A stretch of 8,624 nucleotides of DNA from Candidatus Falkowiibacteriota bacterium (GCA_903839955.1 CAIMEI010000155.1:1-8624); one strand, 5' to 3'; positions 1 to 5,946 are shown, counted from the first letter of the stretch. Notes: a model not told the origin generated them from the letters alone. Numbers and translations are program-made.

Positions 1-426
1 ATTGGTAGTTTCAATTCAGGAAAAGAGGGCAAAGGCCTGCCTTTGGGAAATCTTACTTCACAGCTATTTGCCAATGTTTATCTCAACAAATTTGATTATT
101 TTGTTAAACATAAGATTAAAGCTAGATATTATCTGCGCTATGCTGACGATTTTGTTATTTTACATGACGACGGAAGCTATTTGGAAAGCATTATTCCGCC
201 GATTTCCGAATTTCTCGAATTGAAACTTAAGCTCAAGCTTCATCCCGATAAATTATTTTTAAAAACCGTTTCCTCTGGTTTGGATTTTTTGGGCTGGGTA
301 AATTTTCCCGATCATCGCGTCTTGAGGAATACTACCAAAAAGAGAATGCTCCGGAAAATAAAAAATAATCCAAAAAGTGAGGTTTTAAATTCTTATCTAG
401 GATTATTAAGTCACGGCAATGCTTAG
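1..426 (+). CDS. DGR-type reverse transcriptase, C-terminal part (5' end outside window)
   Basis: RNA-directed DNA polymerase of the retron/group II intron/DGR superfamily; 141 residues of the C-terminal half are in the window and the frame is open to base 1. Residues 12-21 read GLPLGNLTSQ. The LGxxxSQ form of RT motif 4 is the known hallmark of diversity-generating-retroelement RTs; group II intron RTs have QGxxxSP there. The catalytic YADD follows at residues 47-50, then HPDK (81-84), DFLGW (95-99) and a basic tail with SYLGLLSHGNA at the end. In a DGR the RT copies a template repeat with adenine mutagenesis into the variable repeat of a target gene. No template or variable repeat is visible in this window, so those parts, if present, lie upstream. 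The frame stops at TAG 424-426 but reads on for 30 codons that look family-like at first (see findings). The family call is firm; that a complete DGR exists is inference. Confidence 0.85.
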   Translation: MGSFNSGKEGKGLPLGNLTSQLFANVYLNKFDYFVKHKIKARYYLRYADDFVILHDDGSYLESIIPPISEFLELKLKLKLHPDKLFLKTVSSGLDFLGWVNFPDHRVLRNTTKKRMLRKIKNNPKSEVLNSYLGLLSHGNA

Positions 427-429
427 TCC

Positions 430-458
430 TTGACAAACTATATATTAAGTGCTAATGT
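430..458 (+). promoter_or_regulatory. Sigma-70-like promoter for the 500-1453 gene
   Basis: Perfect TTGACA at 430-435, a 17-bp spacer, and TAATGT at 453-458 preceded by TGC (450-452), which gives an extended -10. The predicted start is near 465, leaving a leader of about 35 nt without a recognisable Shine-Dalgarno sequence. It begins 3 nt after the RT stop codon, so the downstream gene need not depend on RT transcription. Confidence 0.6.
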
Positions 459-499
459 CCGTTTATCGAAATATTCATTAAAAAACAAAAATAATTACC

Positions 500-1453
500 A
501 TGGAAACAGTATTTGAGGGTATCCCGTATTCTGAAGCTAAAAGAATGCTTCGGGTCGCCAATGACCGAACGATGGATAATTTTATTAAGCGTATCAATAT
601 TTCAGTCATTCCCAAAAAGAAAGATCCGTTAACCGAGATTTTGCTCAATAGAGGGGAGCTGTCCAAGGCGTTGCTAGTGGAGGAGTTGCCAGAAAAATTT
701 CTCGTTATTTCTGAGGTGGCCCAAATTTTGGGTATCTCGGAGTGGCAGGTTAAGCAATACTGCCGCAAGAACGTCATTCCTTATCGCCACCTGAAGTTTC
801 GCCGCGGCAGTAAACTACTTTTTATCGCCGAAGAAATTGAAGCTCTGCAAACGACGGAAATCTTTTTGGAGAAACCTTTGGATTATCAGGCAGTGATTTG
901 GCGCCTGGAGCGTTATAAAATTGTGGCCGAGGCAATGCTTAATAATTTGAGAAGCCAAAACTTCATTAATCCCCGGCCCTACAACATTCTGCACGGCATT
1001 TTGATTCAGGGCTCGTCCTGCGAAGAGTTGGGTAAATTATATGATCTCAGCAAAGATCAGGTCGAGAGAACTTTTTTGTGTACGGCCAATAATCTCGTTC
1101 GCCACATAGAAAGGTTTTTTGCTCAGGCGGGTGATTTAACCAGAAAGAATAATATCCTTGCGGCCGAAAACAGCGAGCTGCGAACTAAGTTGAAAAATGC
1201 CGAAGACGCTTTGGCGGGGAAAATGATTCCGCTAACGGAAATTCCGGCAGAAGATTTTCGGCTTTTGATAGCCGACACTGAGCTGTCTGAAAAAGTAAAA
1301 ATTCGCTGTCGAGCCCACAACGTTTATTCCCTCGGCGAATTGGAGGGTTGCTCAATTAGAGAGCTAAATAAATGGGACAATTTCGGCGCTAAGTCTTTAA
1401 ATGAAATAACTTCTTATCTTAAGGCGCGGGGCCGGAGTTTAAAAAATTGCTAG
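500..1453 (+). CDS. HTH / coiled-coil / RNA polymerase alpha-CTD-like regulatory protein
   Basis: A 317-residue protein, probably cytoplasmic and DNA-binding; no membrane segment is visible. Residues 8-60 are helical and may form a first HTH. Residues 66-116 look like an excisionase/MerR-type winged HTH (FLVISEVAQILGIS, then a basic wing YRHLKFRRGSK). Residues 171-208 resemble a sigma region 4 type HTH (EELGKLYDLSKDQVER). Residues 211-240 form a probable coiled coil. Residues 252-313 match the helix-hairpin-helix fold of the RNA polymerase alpha C-terminal domain: NFGAKSLNEI (294-303) parallels E. coli NLGKKSLTEI, keeping the G296, K298, S299 and E302 equivalents. R265 is replaced by K and N268 by I. 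The alpha N-terminal assembly domain is absent, so it is not RpoA. A role as transcription regulator is inference. It has its own promoter, starts with an ATG lacking an SD, and ends at a two-way terminator. Confidence 0.75.
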   Translation: METVFEGIPYSEAKRMLRVANDRTMDNFIKRINISVIPKKKDPLTEILLNRGELSKALLVEELPEKFLVISEVAQILGISEWQVKQYCRKNVIPYRHLKFRRGSKLLFIAEEIEALQTTEIFLEKPLDYQAVIWRLERYKIVAEAMLNNLRSQNFINPRPYNILHGILIQGSSCEELGKLYDLSKDQVERTFLCTANNLVRHIERFFAQAGDLTRKNNILAAENSELRTKLKNAEDALAGKMIPLTEIPAEDFRLLIADTELSEKVKIRCRAHNVYSLGELEGCSIRELNKWDNFGAKSLNEITSYLKARGRSLKNC

Positions 1454-1471
1454 TAGTCGATTACTAAAAAT

Positions 1472-1500
1472 AAAAACCATCTTGGTGAAAGATGGTTTTT
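1472..1500. terminator. Two-way intrinsic terminator between the alpha-CTD protein and PEGA genes
   Basis: A perfect 12-bp stem (AAAAACCATCTT at 1472-1483 with its complement at 1489-1500) closes a 5-nt loop. The T-run continues to 1502 and an A-rich stretch flanks the left side. It lies 18 nt after the rightward gene and 14 nt after the leftward PEGA gene, so it can serve both. Confidence 0.88.
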
Positions 1501-1514
1501 TTAAAATCCGTTAT

Positions 1515-2717
1515 TTATTGAAGTTCAATTTTTTGCCAGCTCAAAGCACCGTTGGCATCGGCCGCCTGGAAATAGAGCGTGTTGGTTTTTTCGTCCAGGC
1601 TCGGCTGGCTGATATTTTTTCCGTCCAACAGCTTGGTGATTTTGCCGCTCCATTCGTAGAGGTCGATAGAATTAATGCTTTTAGCGGTGGTGTAAATTAA
1701 ATATTTTTTCTTCTTATTCCAGACCAAGCCGCTGATTTCCTCGCTTACCCTGGTGACTAATTGGCGGTTATTATTGGCGAGGTCATAGCTAGTGATTTCA
1801 AAATCACCGGCGACCAGCAGTTGCGTCCCGGAAACCCAGCTCCAGTTGCTGGCATTGCCAATTGGTGCGCCGAGGGGCTGGAGAGAGCTTCCGTCAAAGA
1901 GCAATAAACTGCGGCTATCGGGATTATAGGCGGCGATGATATTTCCCTCGCTGGCGGAGAGCTGGTAATTCCAGGCGCTGGGCAAATTAATTTTTTGTAC
2001 CAGGCTATTATTTTTTAATTCATAACTGCGCAGTTCAATCCGTTCGCCGTTTTTGGCGACAACTAACAGCTTGCCTCCCTTGGGGAGGTAGTCTAGATAT
2101 TTTTCGCCGCTCGCCTGGCCGTCCAACACGGTGGCGGTCTCATCATTTCTTTGATTGTAGGAATTGATCCGGTCGGCGGTGCCGAAGAAAAAGAGGGAAT
2201 TATCTTCGGTTTTTATTTTGGCGCTTTGGCCGATTTTACTGGTTAGAGCCTGGAGAATAGCGGCGTCTTTGACGGAGCCATCCAAGTTCGCGGCGCAGGA
2301 TTCCGCTTGCGTCTGGGCGGCATCAGTCGGCGTACAGCGTTTGAAGAGAATGATATTTTCCGCGTAAGTGCTCTGGCCGCCGTAAACGGTTAGTTTCTTT
2401 TCCCAGGGCCAATAGCCGTCCATTTTCACGATCACGTCGTATTCTTTGGGGAGGAGATTTTTTATTTTGGCGGGCGTGACGGCGTAGCTGCCGAAAATAC
2501 TGCCGCTGGTTTTAGCTTGATTGCCGTCGAGGTAAATAGAGGCGCCCTTGGGCGCGCTATCCAAAATCAGCATGCCGGTTTTTTGCAGGAATTGCCCTTT
2601 GAGCGCGCGTCCTAAATCCAGCCGGTAGCCGGCGGCGTAAAGGGATAGCAAAAAAGTGATGACGCAAAATAAAACGACAAAAAAGATAAACATCCCATCA
2701 CGCAGAGTTTTATTCAT
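1515..2717 (-). CDS. Membrane-anchored PEGA-domain protein with beta-propeller-like C-terminal region
   Basis: A 400-residue protein with one N-terminal membrane segment (about residues 8-30, MFIFFVVLFCVITFLLSLYA) after a short basic stretch, so the bulk probably faces the outside. Residues 48-112 form a PEGA domain: GMLILDSAPKGASIYLDG, then TPAKIKNL, then a Y-x-V-x-V strand and GYWPWEKKLTV. PEGA domains are small beta-rich modules of surface proteins. Residues 130-400 contain repeated short strands with Ser/Asp-rich turns (WSWVSGTQLLVAG, LVWNKKKKYLIYTT), suggesting a WD40-like beta-propeller; I could not define the blades. Two cysteines in the linker (128 and 141) could pair. The ATG at 2715-2717 is 5 nt after the murA stop and has no SD, so it is probably translated by coupling from murA. 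The ligand is unknown; an envelope role is inferred from topology and neighbour. Confidence 0.8.
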   Translation of the reverse strand: MNKTLRDGMFIFFVVLFCVITFLLSLYAAGYRLDLGRALKGQFLQKTGMLILDSAPKGASIYLDGNQAKTSGSIFGSYAVTPAKIKNLLPKEYDVIVKMDGYWPWEKKLTVYGGQSTYAENIILFKRCTPTDAAQTQAESCAANLDGSVKDAAILQALTSKIGQSAKIKTEDNSLFFFGTADRINSYNQRNDETATVLDGQASGEKYLDYLPKGGKLLVVAKNGERIELRSYELKNNSLVQKINLPSAWNYQLSASEGNIIAAYNPDSRSLLLFDGSSLQPLGAPIGNASNWSWVSGTQLLVAGDFEITSYDLANNNRQLVTRVSEEISGLVWNKKKKYLIYTTAKSINSIDLYEWSGKITKLLDGKNISQPSLDEKTNTLYFQAADANGALSWQKIELQ

Positions 2718-2722
2718 ATTTT

Positions 2723-4024
2723 TTATTCAAAAATCTTGATATCCGCGCCTAGTTCATTAAGGCGTTCGTAGAGATTTTCGTAGCCGCGATCAATCGGGTA
2801 GGAATTGCGCAGCACGGAGCGGCCCTTGGCGGCTAGCATACAGATAAGCAGATTGATGGACGGGCGCAGGGCTGGCGGGCAGACCATTTCGTTGGGTTTG
2901 AGCGTGCTCACGCCCTTGACGATGACGCGATGCGGATCCATGAGAGTGATGTCGGCGCCGAGGCGGACGAGTTCGATATAGTAAATCGCCCGATTTTCGT
3001 AGACCCAATCATGCACCAAGGTTTGTCCTTCGGCTTGAGTGAGAATTGGCAGGAATAAGGGTAGGTTATCAATATTTAAACCGGGATAAGGATTTGGGTG
3101 GATTTTATCGGGCAGGGCTTTGAGCTTGGAAGGAATAACTTCAATATCCACGAGGTCAAAAAATTTATTTTTGGATTTATAGGACTTGCTGATTTTTAAT
3201 TTCTGGCCCATCACTTTGAGCTTTTCGATTTCCAAGCGCAGATAATCGATCGGACAGCCGATGATGTGCAAATGGGCGTGATTGGTGATGGCCAGGGAAA
3301 TAAAAGCCATCGCTTCAATCGGGTCGGGCATGATGGGATAATTTTCCGCCGGTTTCAGCTTTCTCACGCCGACGACTTTCAGGCGGTTGATTCCCGACCA
3401 CTCAATGTTGGCGCCGGAAGCTTTTAAGAAGCAGATGAGGTCCTGAATCATGTAGTTGGAGGAGGCGAAATTTATTTCGGTCACGCCCGGAGTCAGGACG
3501 GCGGCCATGATGGTATTTTCGGTGGCCGTGTCGCCGCTTTCATACATCGTGAAGAAGGCGGCGCGTTTTTTGCTGGCGTCAATTTGGTATTCGCTAATAG
3601 TTTCTTTAACCTTGATGCCCATTTCTTTCATGGCGATGAGATAAGGATTGACGGTGCGCTTGCCGAGATTGCAGCCGCCGGATTTGGGCAGAGAAAAGAT
3701 CTTTAATTCGGAAGAAAGGGCGCCCATTAGAAGCAGGCCGGCGCGGGTTTTCAAAAAGACCTCGCGGTTTATTTCCTTGATTTTGATGTTTCCGTCGTTA
3801 ACTATTTCCAATTTTTTCCCCTTGCCCCAGGTAACTTTCAGTCCGATGGAGACCAAGACTTCAATGATGCGGTGCACCTCTTCAATCATTGGTACGTCGC
3901 TCAGAGTGGTTTTTCCTTCAATCATGGCAGTGGCACAAAGGATGGCCACGGCCGAATTTTTGGCTGAATTTACAGCAATTTTTCCAGTTAGCGGCTTGCC
4001 GCCGTTGATGATAAGATTGGCCAT
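2723..4024 (-). CDS. murA: UDP-N-acetylglucosamine 1-carboxyvinyltransferase (MurA)
   Basis: Catalyses the first committed step of peptidoglycan precursor synthesis in the cytoplasm, transferring enolpyruvate from PEP to UDP-GlcNAc. The 433-residue length fits the EPSP synthase/MurA family. Visible family features are K22-N23 in the N-terminal AKNSA motif, KTRAGLLLMG (92-101), the active-site loop GGCNLGKR with Cys118 (equivalent to E. coli Cys115, the fosfomycin target) and R123, PDPIEAMAF in the second domain, a LNIDNLPLF stretch supplying the conserved Asp, ENRAIYY, a LRPS segment carrying the conserved Arg, and the C-terminal IDRGYENL and LGADI. Because Cys is kept, the fosfomycin-insensitive Asp variant is not present. 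The sequence is rather divergent, with Lys/Ile-rich inserts around residues 270-300. It is first in an operon with the PEGA protein and is read from a strong-looking promoter at 4077-4105. Confidence 0.93.
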   Translation of the reverse strand: MANLIINGGKPLTGKIAVNSAKNSAVAILCATAMIEGKTTLSDVPMIEEVHRIIEVLVSIGLKVTWGKGKKLEIVNDGNIKIKEINREVFLKTRAGLLLMGALSSELKIFSLPKSGGCNLGKRTVNPYLIAMKEMGIKVKETISEYQIDASKKRAAFFTMYESGDTATENTIMAAVLTPGVTEINFASSNYMIQDLICFLKASGANIEWSGINRLKVVGVRKLKPAENYPIMPDPIEAMAFISLAITNHAHLHIIGCPIDYLRLEIEKLKVMGQKLKISKSYKSKNKFFDLVDIEVIPSKLKALPDKIHPNPYPGLNIDNLPLFLPILTQAEGQTLVHDWVYENRAIYYIELVRLGADITLMDPHRVIVKGVSTLKPNEMVCPPALRPSINLLICMLAAKGRSVLRNSYPIDRGYENLYERLNELGADIKIFE

Positions 4025-4033
4025 ATTTTACAT

Positions 4034-4063
4034 GCCGATACGCCTCAAGAGACGGAGCGCGGC
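4034..4063 (-). promoter_or_regulatory. Possible hairpin in the murA leader
   Basis: Read on the minus strand, GCCGCGCTC can pair with GAGGCGTATCGGC around an 8-nt loop, with a bulged G and a TAT bulge. It ends about 9 nt before the murA ATG, where a ribosome binding site would be expected; no SD is visible. ATGTAA, a minimal start-stop, follows directly at 4033-4028. A translational control role is speculative. Confidence 0.3.
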
Positions 4064-4076
4064 TTAATTCTCCTCT

Positions 4077-4105
4077 ATCATATCCTATTTATTGACATTT
4101 TTCAA
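4077..4105 (-). promoter_or_regulatory. Sigma-70-like promoter for murA
   Basis: On the minus strand TTGAAA (4105-4100), a 17-bp spacer and TATGAT (4082-4077), each matching consensus at 5 of 6 positions. The predicted start is near 4070, giving a leader of about 46 nt. It interlocks with the rplU promoter on the other strand. Confidence 0.7.
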
Positions 4106-4119
4106 ATATCTGCTATATT
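4092..4119 (+). promoter_or_regulatory. Sigma-70-like promoter for rplU
   Basis: TTGACA at 4092-4097, a 16-bp spacer ending in TGC (extended -10), and TATATT at 4114-4119. Its -35 lies inside the murA promoter spacer and its spacer contains the murA -35. The predicted start is near 4126, about 48 nt before the chosen rplU start. Confidence 0.7.
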
Positions 4120-4173
4120 TAGAAAGTAATCAGGAATTCTCTGATTTTTTTAATGAATATTTGTCTTAAATTT

Positions 4174-4485
4174 ATGAAGATCGCGATTATCAAAACCGGC
4201 GGCAAACAGTATAAGGTCAAAGAAGGCCAGACCGTAAAAATTGAAAAACTGGAACTGGAAGCTGGCGCCGCTGTCAATTTTGACACCCTTTTGGTCGCCG
4301 ATAGCACTGGTGAAGCTTTTGAAGTCGGCACCCCGTCTTTGGGCGAGCGTGTTTCCGGCGAAGTCTTGAAAACCGAGAAACAGGACAAGGTTTTGGTAGT
4401 GAAATACAAAAACAAAACCCGCTACAAAAAAACCGTCGGCCACAGGCAACAGATGACCAGTGTCAAAATCGGCAAAATTGCCTAA
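4174..4485 (+). CDS. rplU: 50S ribosomal protein L21
   Basis: Structural protein of the large ribosomal subunit that binds 23S rRNA. From ATG 4174 the product is 103 residues, the normal L21 length, and begins MKIAIIKTGGKQYKV, the conserved L21 N-terminus. The C-terminal signature KYKNKTRYKKTVGHRQQMT is intact. An upstream in-frame ATG at 4153 would add MNICLKF, which is not family-like, so I prefer 4174; neither start has a clear SD. L21 is usually followed by rpmA (L27). Here a terminator and the convergent recR follow, so rplU is a single-gene unit with its own promoter. Confidence 0.95.
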   Translation: MKIAIIKTGGKQYKVKEGQTVKIEKLELEAGAAVNFDTLLVADSTGEAFEVGTPSLGERVSGEVLKTEKQDKVLVVKYKNKTRYKKTVGHRQQMTSVKIGKIA

Positions 4486-4507
4486 TAAAAAACAAGAAAT
4501 CTCTCAT

Positions 4508-4533
4508 AAAAACTCGCCTTTCGGCGAGTTTTT
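4508..4533. terminator. Two-way intrinsic terminator between rplU and recR
   Basis: A perfect 11-bp stem, AAAAACTCGCC at 4508-4518 with GGCGAGTTTTT at 4523-4533, closes a TTTC loop. The T-run continues after GG (4536-4540), and A-rich sequence on the left makes it usable by recR on the minus strand. Confidence 0.9.
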
Positions 4534-4559
4534 GGTTTTTAGGGAGGTTTTTGTATTTT

Positions 4560-5156
4560 CTAGCATTCGTTGCGATATTTCAGAGCATTGCTGATTGTCG
4601 TTTCGTCAGCGTATTCCAGATTCGCTCCGGCCGGCAAACCGCGCGCCAGGCGGGTGAGGCGGACATGCCGTTCGCGCAGGATTTTGGCTAAGTAAAGGGA
4701 AGTAGCTTCGCCTTCAATCGTCGGATCAAAGGCCAGGATGATTTCTTCGATTTTCTCTTGGTCTAATTTCTTTAATAATTCACGAATTTTGAGCTTTTCC
4801 GGGCCGATGCCTTCCACCGTGTCAATTAGCCCGCCGAGCACAAAATAGCGGCCATTATATTGCCTGGTGGCCTCAATGGCGGCCAATTCGCGACTGTCAG
4901 CAATCAAGCAGAGAGTTTTGGGGTCGCGATTTTGGTCTAAACAGATCGGGCAGGGGCTTTTTTCCGAAATATTACCACAAATTTGGCAAATTAGGGTTTT
5001 GGCTTTCAATTCTTTGAGCCGGACAGCAAATTCCTGGCTGGTGGATTCCGGTTGGTCCAAAAGAAAAAAGGCGTAGCGTTCGGCAGTTTTGGGGCCGACG
5101 CCAGGGAGCTTGGTGAACATCTCGATTAGTTTTTGTAGGGCTTCCGGATAACGCAT
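4560..5156 (-). CDS. recR: Recombination mediator protein RecR
   Basis: Acts in the RecFOR pathway, helping to load RecA on SSB-coated gaps; RecR forms a ring-shaped DNA clamp. From ATG 5156 it is 198 residues, the usual length. Features in order: helix-hairpin-helix LPGVGPKTAERYAF (17-30), a four-cysteine zinc finger (C57, C60, C69, C72 in CQICG and CPIC), a Toprim domain starting near LCLIADS (82-88) with YFVLGGLIDTVEGIGP and AFDPTIEGEAT, and the C-terminal LPAGANLEYADETT. An in-frame TTG at 5162 would add two residues; I prefer ATG because MRYPEALQKLIE fits the family start. There is no SD. ybaB, its usual upstream partner, is about 490 bp away beyond a rightward gene, so recR has its own promoter here. 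Confidence 0.95.
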   Translation of the reverse strand: MRYPEALQKLIEMFTKLPGVGPKTAERYAFFLLDQPESTSQEFAVRLKELKAKTLICQICGNISEKSPCPICLDQNRDPKTLCLIADSRELAAIEATRQYNGRYFVLGGLIDTVEGIGPEKLKIRELLKKLDQEKIEEIILAFDPTIEGEATSLYLAKILRERHVRLTRLARGLPAGANLEYADETTISNALKYRNEC

Positions 5157-5184
5157 TGACAAGATTGATTTTATGTCTTAATAT
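5156..5184 (+). promoter_or_regulatory. Sigma-70-like promoter for the 5253-5564 gene
   Basis: TTGACA at 5156-5161, a 17-bp spacer and TAATAT at 5179-5184. The -35 touches the recR start codon. The predicted start is near 5191, giving a leader of about 60 nt. Element order and spacing match those upstream of the 7530 gene. Confidence 0.6.
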
Positions 5185-5204
5185 TGAATTCTAGTTCTTA
5201 TACA

Positions 5205-5233
5205 ATCATAACAAATTAAAAATTAACTAACAA
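5205..5233 (-). promoter_or_regulatory. Candidate recR promoter inside the divergent leader
   Basis: On the minus strand TTGTTA (5233-5228), a 17-bp spacer and TATGAT (5210-5205). The predicted start is near 5198, about 42 nt before the recR ATG. The -35 lies in the AACTAACAA block shared with the 7530 leader. Confidence 0.5.
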
Positions 5234-5246
5234 TAAAAAAGGAGGA
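5210..5246 (+). repeat. Shared leader element, copy 1, with strong ribosome binding site
   Basis: AACAAA, nine A/T-rich bases, AACTAACAA, an A-run and GGAGGA (5241-5246), six nt before the ATG at 5253. The first 24 nt (5210-5233) align without gaps to 7491-7514 at 21 positions. A GGAGGA this complete is found only before the two unknown small genes. Confidence 0.65.
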
Positions 5247-5252
5247 CAGCTT

Positions 5253-5564
5253 ATGGCAGGGAAGAAGGCACCCAAGAAAACAGCCAAACCAATTGAGTTT
5301 GTATTTGTAGAAGTTGGCAGCGATAGTCAAACTTCACCAATTCCTTTAGAATTTTTTGGCGGTCGGTTTAGCTCGCGAATCAGAACGATCGGCAAGCTTA
5401 AACCGGGAGACACTATCAAGTATATCGGAAATGGCATAAAAAAATGTCCGACGCGCAGAACATTGGAGACTAAAGCCAACTCAGAATTGGTAAAAGGCCA
5501 AAAGTACAAAATTTTGAAGTTCGGTTCAGCCGGCAAAGATCCAATTGTCGCTCATACAGATTGA
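5253..5564 (+). CDS. Small basic protein of unknown function, cassette 1
   Basis: A 103-residue protein that I do not recognise. It has a Lys-rich N-terminal tail (MAGKKAPKKTAKP), then strand-rich sequence (IEFVFVEVGS, PIPLEFFGGRFSSRIRTIG) and two short stretches with a small beta-barrel look, KLKPGDTIKYIGN and LVKGQKYKILKF. There is a single cysteine, no signal peptide and no membrane segment. The basic tail would suit nucleic acid or ribosome contact, but that is a guess. The start is secure: GGAGGA six nt upstream and a promoter about 70 nt further back. It ends in TGA and is followed by its own terminator. It sits on the opposite strand between recR and ybaB, genes that are usually neighbours. 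The strong signals suggest high expression. Confidence 0.75.
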   Translation: MAGKKAPKKTAKPIEFVFVEVGSDSQTSPIPLEFFGGRFSSRIRTIGKLKPGDTIKYIGNGIKKCPTRRTLETKANSELVKGQKYKILKFGSAGKDPIVAHTD

Positions 5565-5579
5565 GCGATCAAGTTAAAA

Positions 5580-5613
5580 AAAAGACCAGTCTTTTCAGGA
5601 AGGCTGGTCTTTT
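5580..5613. terminator. Two-way intrinsic terminator after the 5253-5564 gene and ybaB
   Basis: A 14-bp stem with one G-U pair (5580-5593 with 5600-5613) and a 6-nt loop; the T-run continues as CC then Ts to 5621. The A-run on the left lets it serve ybaB too. The stem base AAAAGACC/GGTCTTTT and the CC break match the terminator at 8018-8045. Confidence 0.9.
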
Positions 5614-5641
5614 CCTTTTTTAGAGCAATTTTTTGAAAAAA

Positions 5642-5920
5642 TTATTTCATCAAGCCATCCAGCCCACCCATGTCCTGTAGTTTTTTGGCCATCATTCTTT
5701 GGGCTTTTTTGATAGCGTCATTAACGGCGCCTTTGACGGCATCTTCTTGAGCGCTCAAGGAGAGATCTTTATTCAAAGAAACGTTGGAGACTTCCATGTT
5801 GCCGTTGATGGTGATTTTGACGCCGTTTTTTTCTTCGGTGAACACTTCGCCGGCGAGGGCGCTCTGCATGGATTTGGCCTGGTCGCGGAGGTCTTTGATT
5901 TGTTTGAGTTTGTTGAACAT
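5642..5920 (-). CDS. ybaB: YbaB/EbfC family nucleoid-associated protein
   Basis: A 92-residue DNA-binding protein of the YbaB/EbfC family, homodimers thought to bind and organise DNA near recombination genes. The sequence shows the usual plan: an N-terminal amphipathic helix (MFNKLKQIKDLRDQAKSMQ), a central beta hairpin (VKITINGNMEVSNVSL), and a C-terminal helix (DAVKGAVNDAIKKAQRMMAK) with a Gly/Met-rich tail. It lies 26 nt after the dnaB stop on the same strand with no hairpin between, so it is probably cotranscribed with dnaB. The common dnaX-ybaB-recR order is not kept. There is no visible SD. Confidence 0.93.
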   Translation of the reverse strand: MFNKLKQIKDLRDQAKSMQSALAGEVFTEEKNGVKITINGNMEVSNVSLNKDLSLSAQEDAVKGAVNDAIKKAQRMMAKKLQDMGGLDGLMK

Positions 5921-5946
5921 AGATTTAAAAAATTATTTGTGAAAAA

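Noticed and set aside
1..426. Group II intron maturase
   Set aside because: Motif 4 is LGNLTSQ rather than QGxxxSP, and no maturase or HNH domain or intron 3' structure follows.
427..499. DGR template repeat just after the RT
   Set aside because: Only 73 nt, better explained by a promoter and leader; I could not find a second copy in the window.
478..777. Leftward open frame at 478-777
   Set aside because: Antisense to the start of the alpha-CTD protein gene, and its end overlaps that gene's leader.
500..1453. Annotation as RNA polymerase alpha subunit
   Set aside because: Only the C-terminal 60 or so residues resemble alpha; the assembly domain is missing.
3456..4067. Rightward open frames at 3456-3644 and 3648-4067
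   Set aside because: Antisense to murA, without start signals or recognisable domains; the second also crosses the murA promoter leader.
4153..4173. Upstream start for rplU at 4153
   Set aside because: The seven added residues are not L21-like and no SD supports them; 4174 gives the usual 103 residues.
4119..4449. Leftward open frames opposite rplU
   Set aside because: Antisense to a clear L21 gene and low in complexity; no start signal.
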